17,947 bases of DNA from CAYWEP01 sp964613075 (GCA_964613075.1 CAZTFV010000019.1:1-17947); one strand, 5' to 3'. Positions 4,928 to 13,482 are shown, counted from the stretch's first letter. Program-made: numbers and translations. Notes: generated from the sequence alone by a model not told the origin.

Positions 4928-6136
4928 ATGGTTACAGAGACAAGAGAAGGATATGGGTTTGAAGATACCTTACACAGAAGGGTCGGGGAGCTGGTATTGG
5001 GTAAAATGGCTCCTATTTCGATCGATGCCGTTGCAGCAGAGAAAAAATCACAGGGTGGGGATCTAAACCTGTACGTTCATATTCCTTTTTGCACTGAGAT
5101 TTGCTCATTCTGTGCTTTTCATCGAAAGATAGGAGATAGTCAGCAACAGGAAGCATATACGACGGCTCTGGAAATACACATCGATGACATTTTAACTCCT
5201 TTTGGCAAAGATCAGAAAGTTTCCTCAATTTTCGTTGGTGGCGGAACTCCTGGTTTGCTTACCGTTGACCAAGCTGGCAGGATTTTTTCTAAAATAAGAG
5301 GAACAGTAGATGCAGAAAATGCACAGATTACCTATGAGCTTCATCCTGAGAATATTACGGAAGAATATATTAGAAGGTTACAAGAAATGGGTGTAGGAAG
5401 ATTTTCAGTGGGTGTGCAAACGTTAGCAGATGATGAGAGAAAAACTCTCGGACGCGATTTGACGAGCGCAGAAGAAGACATAGCAAAATTACAACTCATG
5501 AATCAGCTTGGTGTATCATATAATCTTGATTTAATGTTTGGTACGCCTGCACAAACCCCACAAAGTTGGATAGATACGGTAAGCAGGATAAGTACGGATG
5601 TAGCTCCGCCAGAAATAACTGTATACCAATATGTGAATGCATATGGTTCTGCGACGAGAAAATGGATCGTTGAAGGAAGAGTTTCACGTCCCGATGTAAG
5701 GATGAGAAGAGGTATGTACTCCCGTGGCACTGAACGTCTAGTGGCTTCCGGATATAGACAGACTAGTACGTATTCTTTTTCCAGGGATCAATCAGTACCT
5801 GAGAGAGCATTGTTGAACTGGGGAAGTGATTTTTTGGGGCTAGGGCCAAGAACATATTCACGTGTAGGAAGAAACCTGTTTATCAATAATGCGAAAACGT
5901 CAGATTTTACAGGAGGTAAAAATATGGCTGACTTTTATGGTGTTCGAGTTCCCTCTCGAGTAATGACTGCATTTGATAAAACATTTGGATTGTTTGCGAG
6001 AGGAGATAAGAAAACTCCTGGGAAAACAGGGCTAATAGATATGGGAATTGTTAAATCAGAAGCAGTTGCTCAAGTATATGGTGTTTTATACTATATTATC
6101 AATCAACCGAATCTAGCTAGGAGAGCACAACAATAA
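4928..6136 (+). CDS. HemW/HemN-like radical SAM protein
   Basis: 402 residues from ATG 4928. An upstream in-frame GTG at 4880 would place the promoter inside the gene, so I reject it. The radical SAM cluster motif C55xxxC59xxC62 sits in the HemW-style phrase VHIPFC, with AF following C62. Then come GGGTP (104-108) for SAM binding, YELHPENIT (136-144), FSVGVQTL (159-166), LGRDLTSAEED (174-184) and LDLMFGTP (200-207). NWGSDFLGLGPRTYS (297-311) matches the HemN_C region. The last 60 residues lack the usual HemW LRL/G tail, so the C-terminal domain is divergent. HemW proteins are heme chaperones. Relatives include coproporphyrinogen oxidase HemN, the heme-opening ChuW/HutW, and class C radical SAM methyltransferases of natural-product pathways. 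Divergent pairing with a P450 suggests heme loading or a tailoring step on the same substrate; neither is shown. It meets the next gene tail to tail, 2 bases apart. Confidence 0.85.
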   Translation: MVTETREGYGFEDTLHRRVGELVLGKMAPISIDAVAAEKKSQGGDLNLYVHIPFCTEICSFCAFHRKIGDSQQQEAYTTALEIHIDDILTPFGKDQKVSSIFVGGGTPGLLTVDQAGRIFSKIRGTVDAENAQITYELHPENITEEYIRRLQEMGVGRFSVGVQTLADDERKTLGRDLTSAEEDIAKLQLMNQLGVSYNLDLMFGTPAQTPQSWIDTVSRISTDVAPPEITVYQYVNAYGSATRKWIVEGRVSRPDVRMRRGMYSRGTERLVASGYRQTSTYSFSRDQSVPERALLNWGSDFLGLGPRTYSRVGRNLFINNAKTSDFTGGKNMADFYGVRVPSRVMTAFDKTFGLFARGDKKTPGKTGLIDMGIVKSEAVAQVYGVLYYIINQPNLARRAQQ

Positions 6137-6138
6137 AG

Positions 6139-6930
6139 TTATACTGCGTATTCTTTGACCAAATTCAAGCTGTTTTTTATTTCTTCAGTTCTTTCTTTTG
6201 CTGATATATTTTTTTGAAAACGACAAATTTCAAACGCAAGAAACTGATTAAATGAGCTTTTCCTTATTTCTTTTAACAGGTCCTTTATAGGGAGATTACC
6301 TTTTCCTAATGGGAGATGTTGAATACTCCCAAGACTATCACTCAGATGGATAAGTTTAATATGCTTGTTATATTTTCTAAAAAACGCAACAATATCATAG
6401 TTACAGTGGGCGATATGAGCAGTATCAAATGTGATTGGTAAATTGTTAGCGATACAGTACCGCGCAAAAGTTTCGGGATCATAGGTTACTTTTGGATAAT
6501 ATTGGAGCCCTCTTAACAAAGGATTGCTTTCAATACTGAGAGCAACATCATACTGTTTGGCAAGATAGGAAAATTGCTTAAGGTTCCCCCCATTTTTTTG
6601 AAGGTGATTGACAAATCCGCTTAGATGGAAATTGTATACTTTACAGTCGGGAAACAAAGAAATCATATGTATTAACCTGTTGAAGAAAAATGAAGGAGTA
6701 TAAAAAAGCAAATGCATCGGAGCATGAATGCCGAGAATTGGTAGTCCATACTCTTTACTTAAAGTAAGCGGTATTTTAGGAGTTGAGAAAATATCAGGAA
6801 TAGTAGCACAGTAATCTACCCCATCAAAGTTAAGCTCTTTTGCTACACGAAATAATTCAATAAGTTTAAAAGTTTGGTAAGTAAACTCAAGTGGTTTTAT
6901 TCCATAGAGTCCAGAAAGTATAATTTTCAT
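6139..6930 (-). CDS. Xylose isomerase-like TIM-barrel protein (sugar phosphate isomerase/epimerase or endonuclease IV superfamily)
   Basis: 263 residues, usual length for the AP_endonuc_2 / xylose isomerase-like family. Strand-end motifs appear in barrel order: GVDYCATIP (37-45), LGIHAPMH (66-73), NFHLSG (100-105), LSIESNP (131-137), ITFDTAHIAHCN (166-177), LIHLSDS (193-199), LPLGKGNLP (206-214) and LAFEIC (231-236). E134, D169/H172, H195 and E234 are likely metal ligands, so a divalent-metal isomerase or epimerase is probable, though no substrate can be named. No signal peptide or membrane helix. The nearby sugar-nucleotide genes suggest a sugar role, but this gene is on the opposite strand with its own upstream region. 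A TATAAT box on the minus strand (6963-6968) may be its -10, with a weak -35. Confidence 0.75.
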   Translation of the reverse strand: MKIILSGLYGIKPLEFTYQTFKLIELFRVAKELNFDGVDYCATIPDIFSTPKIPLTLSKEYGLPILGIHAPMHLLFYTPSFFFNRLIHMISLFPDCKVYNFHLSGFVNHLQKNGGNLKQFSYLAKQYDVALSIESNPLLRGLQYYPKVTYDPETFARYCIANNLPITFDTAHIAHCNYDIVAFFRKYNKHIKLIHLSDSLGSIQHLPLGKGNLPIKDLLKEIRKSSFNQFLAFEICRFQKNISAKERTEEIKNSLNLVKEYAV

Positions 6931-7009
6931 TATTTCTGTATTTGTTACCTATTTATATTTGAATTATACAAAATCCTTAGTTAACTAGTAAGTTACTTGT
7001 GTGAAAAAT

Positions 7010-7106
7010 ATGATTTTTGAGGCTAAATCAAAGCTAAAAAAACTTGGCTGAAGATCATAAACGCGATTTTGGGGATATTCACGAAGAATCTTATTACTTT
7101 GCTTAG
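7010..7106 (+). pseudogene. Possible frameshifted gene remnant in the gap before the sugar operon
   Basis: Two short frames read as one protein-like tail if a single-base shift occurs near a run of seven A (7036-7042). The first, from ATG 7010, reads MIFEAKSKLKKLG and stops at 7049-7051. The second, open from 7038, reads LAEDHKRDFGDIHEESYYFA and stops with TAG 7104-7106. The joined peptide is hydrophilic and helix-like at the start and ends in an aromatic tail, unlike random translation of AT-rich DNA. I do not recognise the family. It may be the 3' end of a gene lost by deletion. Chance is a real alternative. Confidence 0.25.
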
Positions 7107-7130
7107 TCAAATAATAGCCACCTCAACAAA

Positions 7131-7175
7131 TTGCAAGCGTATGTATTATTGACTATAATAAACTAATAATAGGAG
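7131..7175 (+). promoter_or_regulatory. Promoter and ribosome binding site of the sugar/glycosyltransferase operon
   Basis: TTGCAA (7131-7136), exactly 17 bp, then a perfect TATAAT (7154-7159). The predicted start is near 7166. AGGAG (7171-7175) lies 3 bases before ATG 7179, the clearest Shine-Dalgarno I see in the window. No strong promoter was noticed between the following genes, so this one may drive everything to the window end. Confidence 0.75.
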
Positions 7176-7178
7176 TTT

Positions 7179-8213
7179 ATGGAGCAATATAAAATTCTTG
7201 TTACAGGGGTAGCGGGATTTATGGGAAGTCATCTCGCCACAACACTTGTTGGACAAGGATATAAACATGTTTTTGGAGTAGATGATCTTTCCGGGGGATA
7301 TAAAGAAAATGTCCACCCCGGTTGCAGGTTTACACAGCTTGATTTAAGAGAAAGAGAGAATACTGCAAAATACATAGAATATGTTAAGCCGGATTTTATA
7401 TTTCATTTAGCAGCAGATGCAACTGAGGGAAGAAGTCAGTTTACGCCAATTTCATGTACAGAGAGAAATTATCTCGCATATCTGAATCTTCTTGTCCCTG
7501 CAATTAAACATAAAGTTCGAAAAGTAATCCTGACAAGTTCTATGAGCGTGTATGGTTCTCAGAAACCACCTTTCTCAGAAGATATGCTACGTCTTCCCGA
7601 TGATATCTATGGTATTTCAAAAGCAGCAATGGAACGAGCAACAGAAATATTAAGCGAAGTTCATGGGTTTAAATATGTTATTATTCGTCCACATAATGTA
7701 TATGGCCCCGGTCAAAACTTGGCAGATCCTTATAGGAATGTAATTGCAATATTTATTAATTGTTTGTTAAATAATAAAAAGTTTTATATCTATGGCGATG
7801 GAGAACAAAAGCGCGCATTTTCTTACATAGATGACTTTACTCCATATCTGATAAAAGCGGCATTTTTGAGGGAAGCGACAGGCAAAATTTTTAATATTGG
7901 CCCAACTGAAGAATATACTATTAACGAACTTTCCCATCTTGTATTAAAACAATTTTTTCAAGAAAGAAACATCCCTTCAGCTCTTCAACCAGAATATCTT
8001 TCTTTAAGACCTCTTGAAGTAAAGGAAGCATGGTGTACTGTGGATAAAGCAAGAAAAATTTTGGAGTATAAAACTACTGTTAATCTTGAGGAAGGGATTA
8101 AAAAGATGATTGAGTGGGCAAAAAAGAAAGGGCCACAACATTTCAAATACATCGGAGATCTTGAAATTGTGAGTGAGCAAACACCAGTTACATGGGTAAA
8201 AAAATTAATTTAA
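7179..8213 (+). CDS. NAD-dependent sugar-nucleotide epimerase/dehydratase (extended SDR)
   Basis: 344 residues, typical length for UDP-glucose 4-epimerase/dTDP-glucose dehydratase relatives. The Rossmann motif is G10VAGFMG16, with D35 ending strand 2 and favouring NAD(H). FHLAAD is at 75-80, the catalytic Ser region TSSMSVYG at 119-126 (S121 expected), and the Y144xxxK148 pair follows. The substrate-side phrase RPHNVYGPGQN (170-180) and a later SYIDDF (215-220) are hallmark features of nucleotide-sugar epimerases. It acts in the cytoplasm, probably making the sugar nucleotide used by the transferases downstream. The absence of the dehydratase-type DE pair after the catalytic threonine/serine favours an epimerase, but the exact sugar is not determined. 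It is first in the operon, with its own promoter and Shine-Dalgarno, and overlaps the next gene by 22 bases. Confidence 0.85.
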   Translation: MEQYKILVTGVAGFMGSHLATTLVGQGYKHVFGVDDLSGGYKENVHPGCRFTQLDLRERENTAKYIEYVKPDFIFHLAADATEGRSQFTPISCTERNYLAYLNLLVPAIKHKVRKVILTSSMSVYGSQKPPFSEDMLRLPDDIYGISKAAMERATEILSEVHGFKYVIIRPHNVYGPGQNLADPYRNVIAIFINCLLNNKKFYIYGDGEQKRAFSYIDDFTPYLIKAAFLREATGKIFNIGPTEEYTINELSHLVLKQFFQERNIPSALQPEYLSLRPLEVKEAWCTVDKARKILEYKTTVNLEEGIKKMIEWAKKKGPQHFKYIGDLEIVSEQTPVTWVKKLI

Positions 8214-10621
8214 ATTTTCTTTTTGTTTTTGGGCTTTTTATAATCCTTGCACTCATTTTTTATTACCCAATCTTTTATGGAAAAGTTCCTTTGAATGGGA
8301 ATCTCCTTGCAGCGTATTGGTCACCATGGAGATATGTATCTTGGGAAAATTATCCGACTGGTATTCCATTTAAGTTTGTTGCAGTTGATGAGATAAGAGA
8401 GTTTTTCCCACTTCTTGATTTTACTTTTGATAGTATTCACAGTGGTTTTATTCCTTTATGGAACCCTTATAATTTTTCAGGATATCCTCATCTAGCAAAT
8501 TGGGCAAGCGCTGTATTTTATCCGCTCCACATTGTGATATTTATTTTTAATAAATATCAGACACTAATTTTTTTAAAGTTAAGCGCAATTGTCCTTTCTG
8601 GAATATTTACGTATTTGTATCTTCGAAGCATCCGTCTTGATAAAGAATCTTCACTCTTCGGGGGACTTGCATTTGCTTTTTCAGCACCAATGCTTATTTG
8701 GGGAGCAGAGATTTGGCAATCTGTCCACAGCTTCTTATGGCTTCCTTTAATGCTTTTCTCAATAGAGAAGCTATTCCAAACAAGAAAAATATTCTATTGT
8801 GTTCCTCTTGCTTGTGGAAGCGCTTTTTCTGTAATGGGGGGATACATTCAACCAACAATATACGTTTTCTTATTTACAGGTACTTATATTCTTTTTAAAT
8901 GCTTGCATGAGAGAGCTAATATGAAGTTTTCAGGGATTGTAAGGACGTTACTATTGATTGTTGTTTCTTTAGTATTAGGCGCTGGATTATCAGCAATTCA
9001 TACGTTTCCGGCAATTGAATTTTTTATCAATTCACCCCGGAAGAATATCGCACTAACAGAAGTAAACCTCAATTTCTTATTGCCTCTTTCGCACATTGTA
9101 ACTTTTTTTGTTCCAGACTTTTTTGGACACGCTGCTACTGGTAATTGGTTTGCCAAACGTCCAGGTCAGTATTATGAAAGTATGATTTTTATTGGAGTAA
9201 TACCTCTGGTTCTTTCTTCTTTTGCTTTCTTACTAAAACAGTATAGAAAATATGTATACTTTTTTGTTATATGGGTTATCATTGCTCTTTCTTTGATATT
9301 TGATCTTCCGACATCACGTCTTTTATATCATCTTTCAATTCCGTTTCTCTCCACGGCTATCCCAATACGGATTATTTTTCTTGTTGCTTTTTCACTCTCC
9401 GTTCTTGGTGCCTTTGGAATATTTTGGTGGAGAAGCAGTACAAAAAAAGACAGAAAACAAATTATTTCATGTCTTTTCCCAACACTATTTATATATGTTT
9501 TGATCGGTGGTTTTCTTCTGCTATCTTATTTGTATAAAGAAGAGCATGTAGATTTTCCAATTAATTGGTATATTACTGCGCTGAGAAATTTGGTAATTCC
9601 ATTTGCAATTGCTTCTAGTACTGCTTTGATAGTTTTTATCGGCTGGTATTTCAAAAAACATCTCAGAAATGGTGCATATATTGTACTTCTTGCTCTTCTT
9701 ATAGCACATGCTTTGTTGTTTGCAAAAAAATATTTTGTATATACGGATAAAGATTTTTTATATCCCAATCACCCGCTTCTTAGCTATATTGAAAAGAATC
9801 AGGGAAGCTATAGGTATTTCGGTTACTCTGATGCAGCGTTGGCGAACAACTTTTCTACTATTTATAATATCTATTCTCCGGAAGGGTATGACCCAGTAAA
9901 TATAAGATGGTATAATGAGTTTCTTTCTGCTTCTTCGAATGGGAAATACACTGGGATTGCTTCAAGATCGGATGCGCTTATTCAAAACACCAATGATCAT
10001 CCCTTTTCTGATACAAATAAATACCGTTTGAGAGTCCTCGATCTTTTAGGTGTTAAGTATATAGGTTACTACAACCAAAAGGATGAACCACAAGAGCTGA
10101 AAAAAAATGATAGATTCAAATTGCTTCAGAAGTTTGGAAAGTTTTCCCTTTTTGAGAATAAAAAAGCGTTTGAAAGAGCATTTTTTGTTCCTGAAGCGAT
10201 TTTTATCCCTTCTAAAGAAGAAACAATAGAAACGGTCTATAATCCAAATTTTGACTTAAAAAAGAAAGTTATTCTTGATAAGAAAGAAGTAGTTAAAAAA
10301 TTTAAAGATGATCCGAATGCGAAAGTAAAAATAGTAGAATATTCTCCAAATAAAGTTACTATGCAAACTTCATCAACGACGCCTCAATATCTTGTGCTTA
10401 CAGATTCCTATTACCCAGGATGGAAGGCTTCAATAGATGAAAAACCTTCAGGTATTTATAGAGCAAATTATACATTTCGAACAGTGTTGGTTCCGCAAGG
10501 AAATCACACTGTTGTTTTTCAATATAGGCCTTTTAGTTTTATGCTGGGAGCTTTTGTAAGTGCAGCTAGTCTGATAATAATTTTGGGAATGGGCATGGTA
10601 CTAAAATTACACTACAATTGA
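8192..10621 (+). CDS. YfhO-like multi-pass membrane protein
   Basis: 809 residues with about a dozen hydrophobic segments, then a soluble C-terminal part ending in one more membrane helix. The first loop holds the family pattern: AAYWSPWRYVSW, VDEIREFFPLLDF, IPLWNPYNFSGYPHLANWASAVFYPLH. The C-terminal domain contains TDSYYPGWKASIDEKPSGIYRANYT-type sequence, typical of YfhO (the Bacillus member is needed for glycosylation of lipoteichoic acid with GlcNAc). These proteins belong to the GT-C fold transferases that use lipid-linked sugars outside the membrane. The acidic residues of the first loop (VDE) are candidate catalytic residues. ATG 8192 lies inside the end of the epimerase gene (22-base overlap), so coupling is likely. 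Sampled rows are AT-rich (8221-8280: 17 of 60 G or C; 9541-9600: 20 of 60). Confidence 0.85.
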   Translation: MGKKINLNFLFVFGLFIILALIFYYPIFYGKVPLNGNLLAAYWSPWRYVSWENYPTGIPFKFVAVDEIREFFPLLDFTFDSIHSGFIPLWNPYNFSGYPHLANWASAVFYPLHIVIFIFNKYQTLIFLKLSAIVLSGIFTYLYLRSIRLDKESSLFGGLAFAFSAPMLIWGAEIWQSVHSFLWLPLMLFSIEKLFQTRKIFYCVPLACGSAFSVMGGYIQPTIYVFLFTGTYILFKCLHERANMKFSGIVRTLLLIVVSLVLGAGLSAIHTFPAIEFFINSPRKNIALTEVNLNFLLPLSHIVTFFVPDFFGHAATGNWFAKRPGQYYESMIFIGVIPLVLSSFAFLLKQYRKYVYFFVIWVIIALSLIFDLPTSRLLYHLSIPFLSTAIPIRIIFLVAFSLSVLGAFGIFWWRSSTKKDRKQIISCLFPTLFIYVLIGGFLLLSYLYKEEHVDFPINWYITALRNLVIPFAIASSTALIVFIGWYFKKHLRNGAYIVLLALLIAHALLFAKKYFVYTDKDFLYPNHPLLSYIEKNQGSYRYFGYSDAALANNFSTIYNIYSPEGYDPVNIRWYNEFLSASSNGKYTGIASRSDALIQNTNDHPFSDTNKYRLRVLDLLGVKYIGYYNQKDEPQELKKNDRFKLLQKFGKFSLFENKKAFERAFFVPEAIFIPSKEETIETVYNPNFDLKKKVILDKKEVVKKFKDDPNAKVKIVEYSPNKVTMQTSSTTPQYLVLTDSYYPGWKASIDEKPSGIYRANYTFRTVLVPQGNHTVVFQYRPFSFMLGAFVSAASLIIILGMGMVLKLHYN

Positions 10622-10625
10622 AGCT

Positions 10626-11870
10626 ATGAGGCTGAAGTTAGATTCTGTACTTTTGTTTGCGTTTATAATTCCGTTTATTATGTCTGTAAGGCTTGGGCCT
10701 GGGCAGACACCGTTCTTATTGTTTGGTCTGGTCTTCCTCGGGATGCTTATGTATATTTGTCTGGACATACTAAAGCTGAAACAGCATACCTATTTTGTCT
10801 TGAAAAAAATTATATTGTGGTTTCTTATTCTTCTTGTTATCGGCAGTGCATTTTCTGCCTCGATTATCGTCAGGCACCAGACGGCCCCAATTTACAACGT
10901 TCATGATATTATCCTGCAACAAGAAGCGGCGATACGTTTTTTTCTGGACGGGAAAAACCCCTATGCGGTGACTTATTTTGGAACACCGCTTGAACAATGG
11001 CACTATTCAGATACAGAAGTGAATCCAGCGCTTTATCATTTTGTCATGGAACCGTTTTATCTGTTATTTGCGCTGCCGTTTTATTTTATTAGCAATTCCA
11101 CGGTTGGATTTTTTGATGGACGAATTCCTCTCTTGTTCTTATTTTTCGCTCTTCTTGCTACGGCGCATATTTTAGTCAAGGATGAGAGTCGGAAGAGACT
11201 ATTTCTTGTTCTTATAGCTTTCAATCCGGCGACACTTCCGTACATGCTTGAGGGTAGGTCGGATATTTTTATGTATGCATTTCTTTTTTTGGGATTTTTC
11301 TTTCTCTACAAGGAGCGCTTGGCGCTTTCCGGTATACCGGTTGCGCTTGCATTTGCCGTAAAGCAATCAGCCTGGCCGCTTATGCCTTTTTATGCCGCCT
11401 ACCTGTACTTCAAAACCAGAGATCTAAGAAAAACAGCTATTGCACTAGTCCCTTTCGCTTTGGTATTTGCAAGTATTGTTTTACCCTTTTTTTTCTGGAA
11501 CAAAGAGGCGTTTTTAGATAGTACGGTCCTTTACCTTTCAGGGAATACAGAGCACAGTTATCCCATATCCGGGTATGGATTGGGGAGTTTGCTTCATCAG
11601 ATTGGCCTTATACAAGATCTAAAAGATAATTATCCTTTTATTATTTGGCAACTTGTTATTGGTGTACCATTGTTATTTATTTTGATTCGTTATCTGAAAA
11701 AAAGCCCAGCCATATCGACGCTGATTCTGGTGTATGGGATATTCCTCTTTGTGTTCTGGTATTTGTCCCGCTATTTTAACAACAGCCATTTATCTTATAT
11801 ATCGCTCGTGTTTATCACAGCATATCTCTTTCCAGGCGATGAAGAAAAAACAACAACAAAAGGGACATAA
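10626..11870 (+). CDS. GT87-like (DUF2029-type) polyprenyl-phosphate glycosyltransferase, membrane protein
   Basis: 414 residues with about ten predicted-looking hydrophobic segments. After two N-terminal helices, the first outer loop reads NVHDIILQQEAAIRFFLDGKNPYA (91 on): the acid D94 followed by an LxGxNPY phrase is the layout of GT87/DUF2029 mannosyltransferase-like GT-C enzymes. Later GRSDIFMYAFLF (210-221) and AFAVKQSAWPLMPF (242-255) match conserved membrane-edge motifs of that group. It probably transfers a sugar from a polyprenyl-phosphate donor on the outer face. The start ATG 10626 follows the previous stop by 4 bases. Base composition rises sharply here (11341-11400: 31 of 60 G or C) compared with the two genes before. 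Family assignment is moderate; another GT-C family is possible. Confidence 0.65.
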   Translation: MRLKLDSVLLFAFIIPFIMSVRLGPGQTPFLLFGLVFLGMLMYICLDILKLKQHTYFVLKKIILWFLILLVIGSAFSASIIVRHQTAPIYNVHDIILQQEAAIRFFLDGKNPYAVTYFGTPLEQWHYSDTEVNPALYHFVMEPFYLLFALPFYFISNSTVGFFDGRIPLLFLFFALLATAHILVKDESRKRLFLVLIAFNPATLPYMLEGRSDIFMYAFLFLGFFFLYKERLALSGIPVALAFAVKQSAWPLMPFYAAYLYFKTRDLRKTAIALVPFALVFASIVLPFFFWNKEAFLDSTVLYLSGNTEHSYPISGYGLGSLLHQIGLIQDLKDNYPFIIWQLVIGVPLLFILIRYLKKSPAISTLILVYGIFLFVFWYLSRYFNNSHLSYISLVFITAYLFPGDEEKTTTKGT

Positions 11871-13482
11871 TTTTTACCTGTTCGTTACCATAATAGTAAC
11901 CGTCTGTATCTTTTTCCTTTGGCCATTATTCAGACAAGGGTTTTATGTTACGCATGACAGCGAGCCACAGTTAGCCCGTATGACAGCAGTATATAAGGCC
12001 GTGGTAGATGGTCATATTCCTGCACGCTGGGCAAAGGATCTTAATTATCGGTATGGCAACCCATCTCCAAATTTTTTCTTTCCACTTAACGGATATTTGA
12101 ATACTCTTCTTCACCTGATAGGCTTTTCGTTTCAAGATAGTTACAAAATTCTTATGGCTGTAAGCCTTATCGCTTCTACGGTCTTTTTTTATCTTTGGAT
12201 GACCGAACTTTTTGAAAGAAAAATAGCGTTACTGGCTTCTTTTTTTTACGGGCTGGCGCCTTACCATTTACTGGATATATACGTGAGGGGACAATTAGGG
12301 GAAATGCTCACGTTTATGTTTATTCCCTTATTGTTTTTTTCCATTGAGAGAAACAGCAAAACTCCATCTACAGTAAATAGTATCCTTGGAGGAATTTCGT
12401 ACGCATTGTTGGTTTTGTCGCACAACGTTCTTGGTTTCATATTTTCCTTTGTTGCAGGGATATACATTATTATTCGTAATTGGAAAAAATGGAAGCGAAT
12501 GGGGAACAGTCTTGGTATGATGTTTCTTGGTCTTTTACTAGCTGCGTTTTTCTGGATACCGGCACTATACGAAAGTCGTTATATCAATAGCGAATTGTTT
12601 GTCGGCGGTTTTTTTAGGGACCACTTCATAAATCCCTTTAGGTTGTTCTATGCGCCGTGGGGCTTTGGAAGCGATATAAACAAACTTGGAGGACTGGCTC
12701 CTTATATCGGAATTATTCAGGGGCTTCTTCTTTTCTCAAGTATTATCGTTTTCATTACTTCACAAAAAAAACGCTCAATTGTTTTTTGGTTTATTATTAC
12801 TGTTTTTTCTATCTTTATGACGCTTCCACTCTCTTCGTTTATTTGGGAAAACGTTAATTTTATTGAGCAGTTTCAGTTCCCCTGGCGGTTTTTGGCAATA
12901 GTTTCGCTATCGGGTTCTGTATTGATTGGATATGTTTTTTCGTCACTTCGTGTCTATGCTTTATCTGTTATTCTGACAATTTTTATGATACTGCTGTCAT
13001 TTCCACTGGTACGTATAAATTCGTTTACTGATAAACCGGATCAATTCTATCTTGACTACCCCGGTACGGGAGCCTACCATGGAGAATCGACGACCATTTG
13101 GACGGCGGGTGATGCTTCTGTATTTCCCAAAGCACCTATCGAGATTATAGAAGGAAAAGGGGCGGTAACTGACTACTCCAGAAAGACTCAGGAGCATCAG
13201 TTTGTCGTCCAGGCAAATTCACCGGTCAAAATTGTTGATAATACGACATATTTTCCCGGATGGCATGTAAATGTAGATGGTGTTGAAACACCGATTGAAT
13301 TTCAGGACACAAATCATCGGGGACTCATAACTTTTAGTGTTTTACAAGGAAAGCATGCAGTATCTGTTATGTTTGAAGAAACAAAAATTCGCCTGCTCGC
13401 CGATGCCCTATCAGTTAGCGTTTTCGCAGCTATGATATTGCTTCTTATTTTCCGAAACAGGATAGACAGAATACTATCATGA
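11839..13482 (+). CDS. PTPS-related-domain multi-pass membrane protein (GT-C-like)
   Basis: 547 residues from ATG 11839. An in-frame ATG at 11734 would lie deep inside the preceding gene and add 35 non-membrane residues, so I reject it. After a Lys-rich start and a signal-anchor helix, the outer loop contains THDSEPQLARMTAVYKAV (residues 38-55), PARWAKDLNYRYGNPSPNFFFPLNGYL (61 on): an acidic D40, a W, and Y-G-x-P-x-x-x-F-F-x-P spacing found in the so-called 6-pyruvoyl-tetrahydropterin-synthase-related membrane family, which is GT-C-like and not a pterin enzyme. About ten further helices follow, and a soluble C-terminal part with FPGWHVNVDGVETPI that recalls the YfhO C-terminal domain. Probable role: polymer glycosylation outside the membrane. 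It overlaps the preceding gene by 32 bases and the next by 4. Confidence 0.65.
   Translation: MKKKQQQKGHNFYLFVTIIVTVCIFFLWPLFRQGFYVTHDSEPQLARMTAVYKAVVDGHIPARWAKDLNYRYGNPSPNFFFPLNGYLNTLLHLIGFSFQDSYKILMAVSLIASTVFFYLWMTELFERKIALLASFFYGLAPYHLLDIYVRGQLGEMLTFMFIPLLFFSIERNSKTPSTVNSILGGISYALLVLSHNVLGFIFSFVAGIYIIIRNWKKWKRMGNSLGMMFLGLLLAAFFWIPALYESRYINSELFVGGFFRDHFINPFRLFYAPWGFGSDINKLGGLAPYIGIIQGLLLFSSIIVFITSQKKRSIVFWFIITVFSIFMTLPLSSFIWENVNFIEQFQFPWRFLAIVSLSGSVLIGYVFSSLRVYALSVILTIFMILLSFPLVRINSFTDKPDQFYLDYPGTGAYHGESTTIWTAGDASVFPKAPIEIIEGKGAVTDYSRKTQEHQFVVQANSPVKIVDNTTYFPGWHVNVDGVETPIEFQDTNHRGLITFSVLQGKHAVSVMFEETKIRLLADALSVSVFAAMILLLIFRNRIDRILS

Noticed and set aside
7036..7043. A AAA AAC slippery heptamer suggesting programmed -1 frameshifting
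   Set aside because: Joining the two frames needs a +1 (or -2) shift, not -1, and no downstream stem is obvious; decay or chance is simpler.
11734..11838. ATG 11734 as start of the PTPS-related protein
   Set aside because: It would overlap the preceding gene by over 130 bases and add a Cys-rich stretch with no family resemblance; ATG 11839 begins a normal Lys-rich signal-anchor N-terminus.
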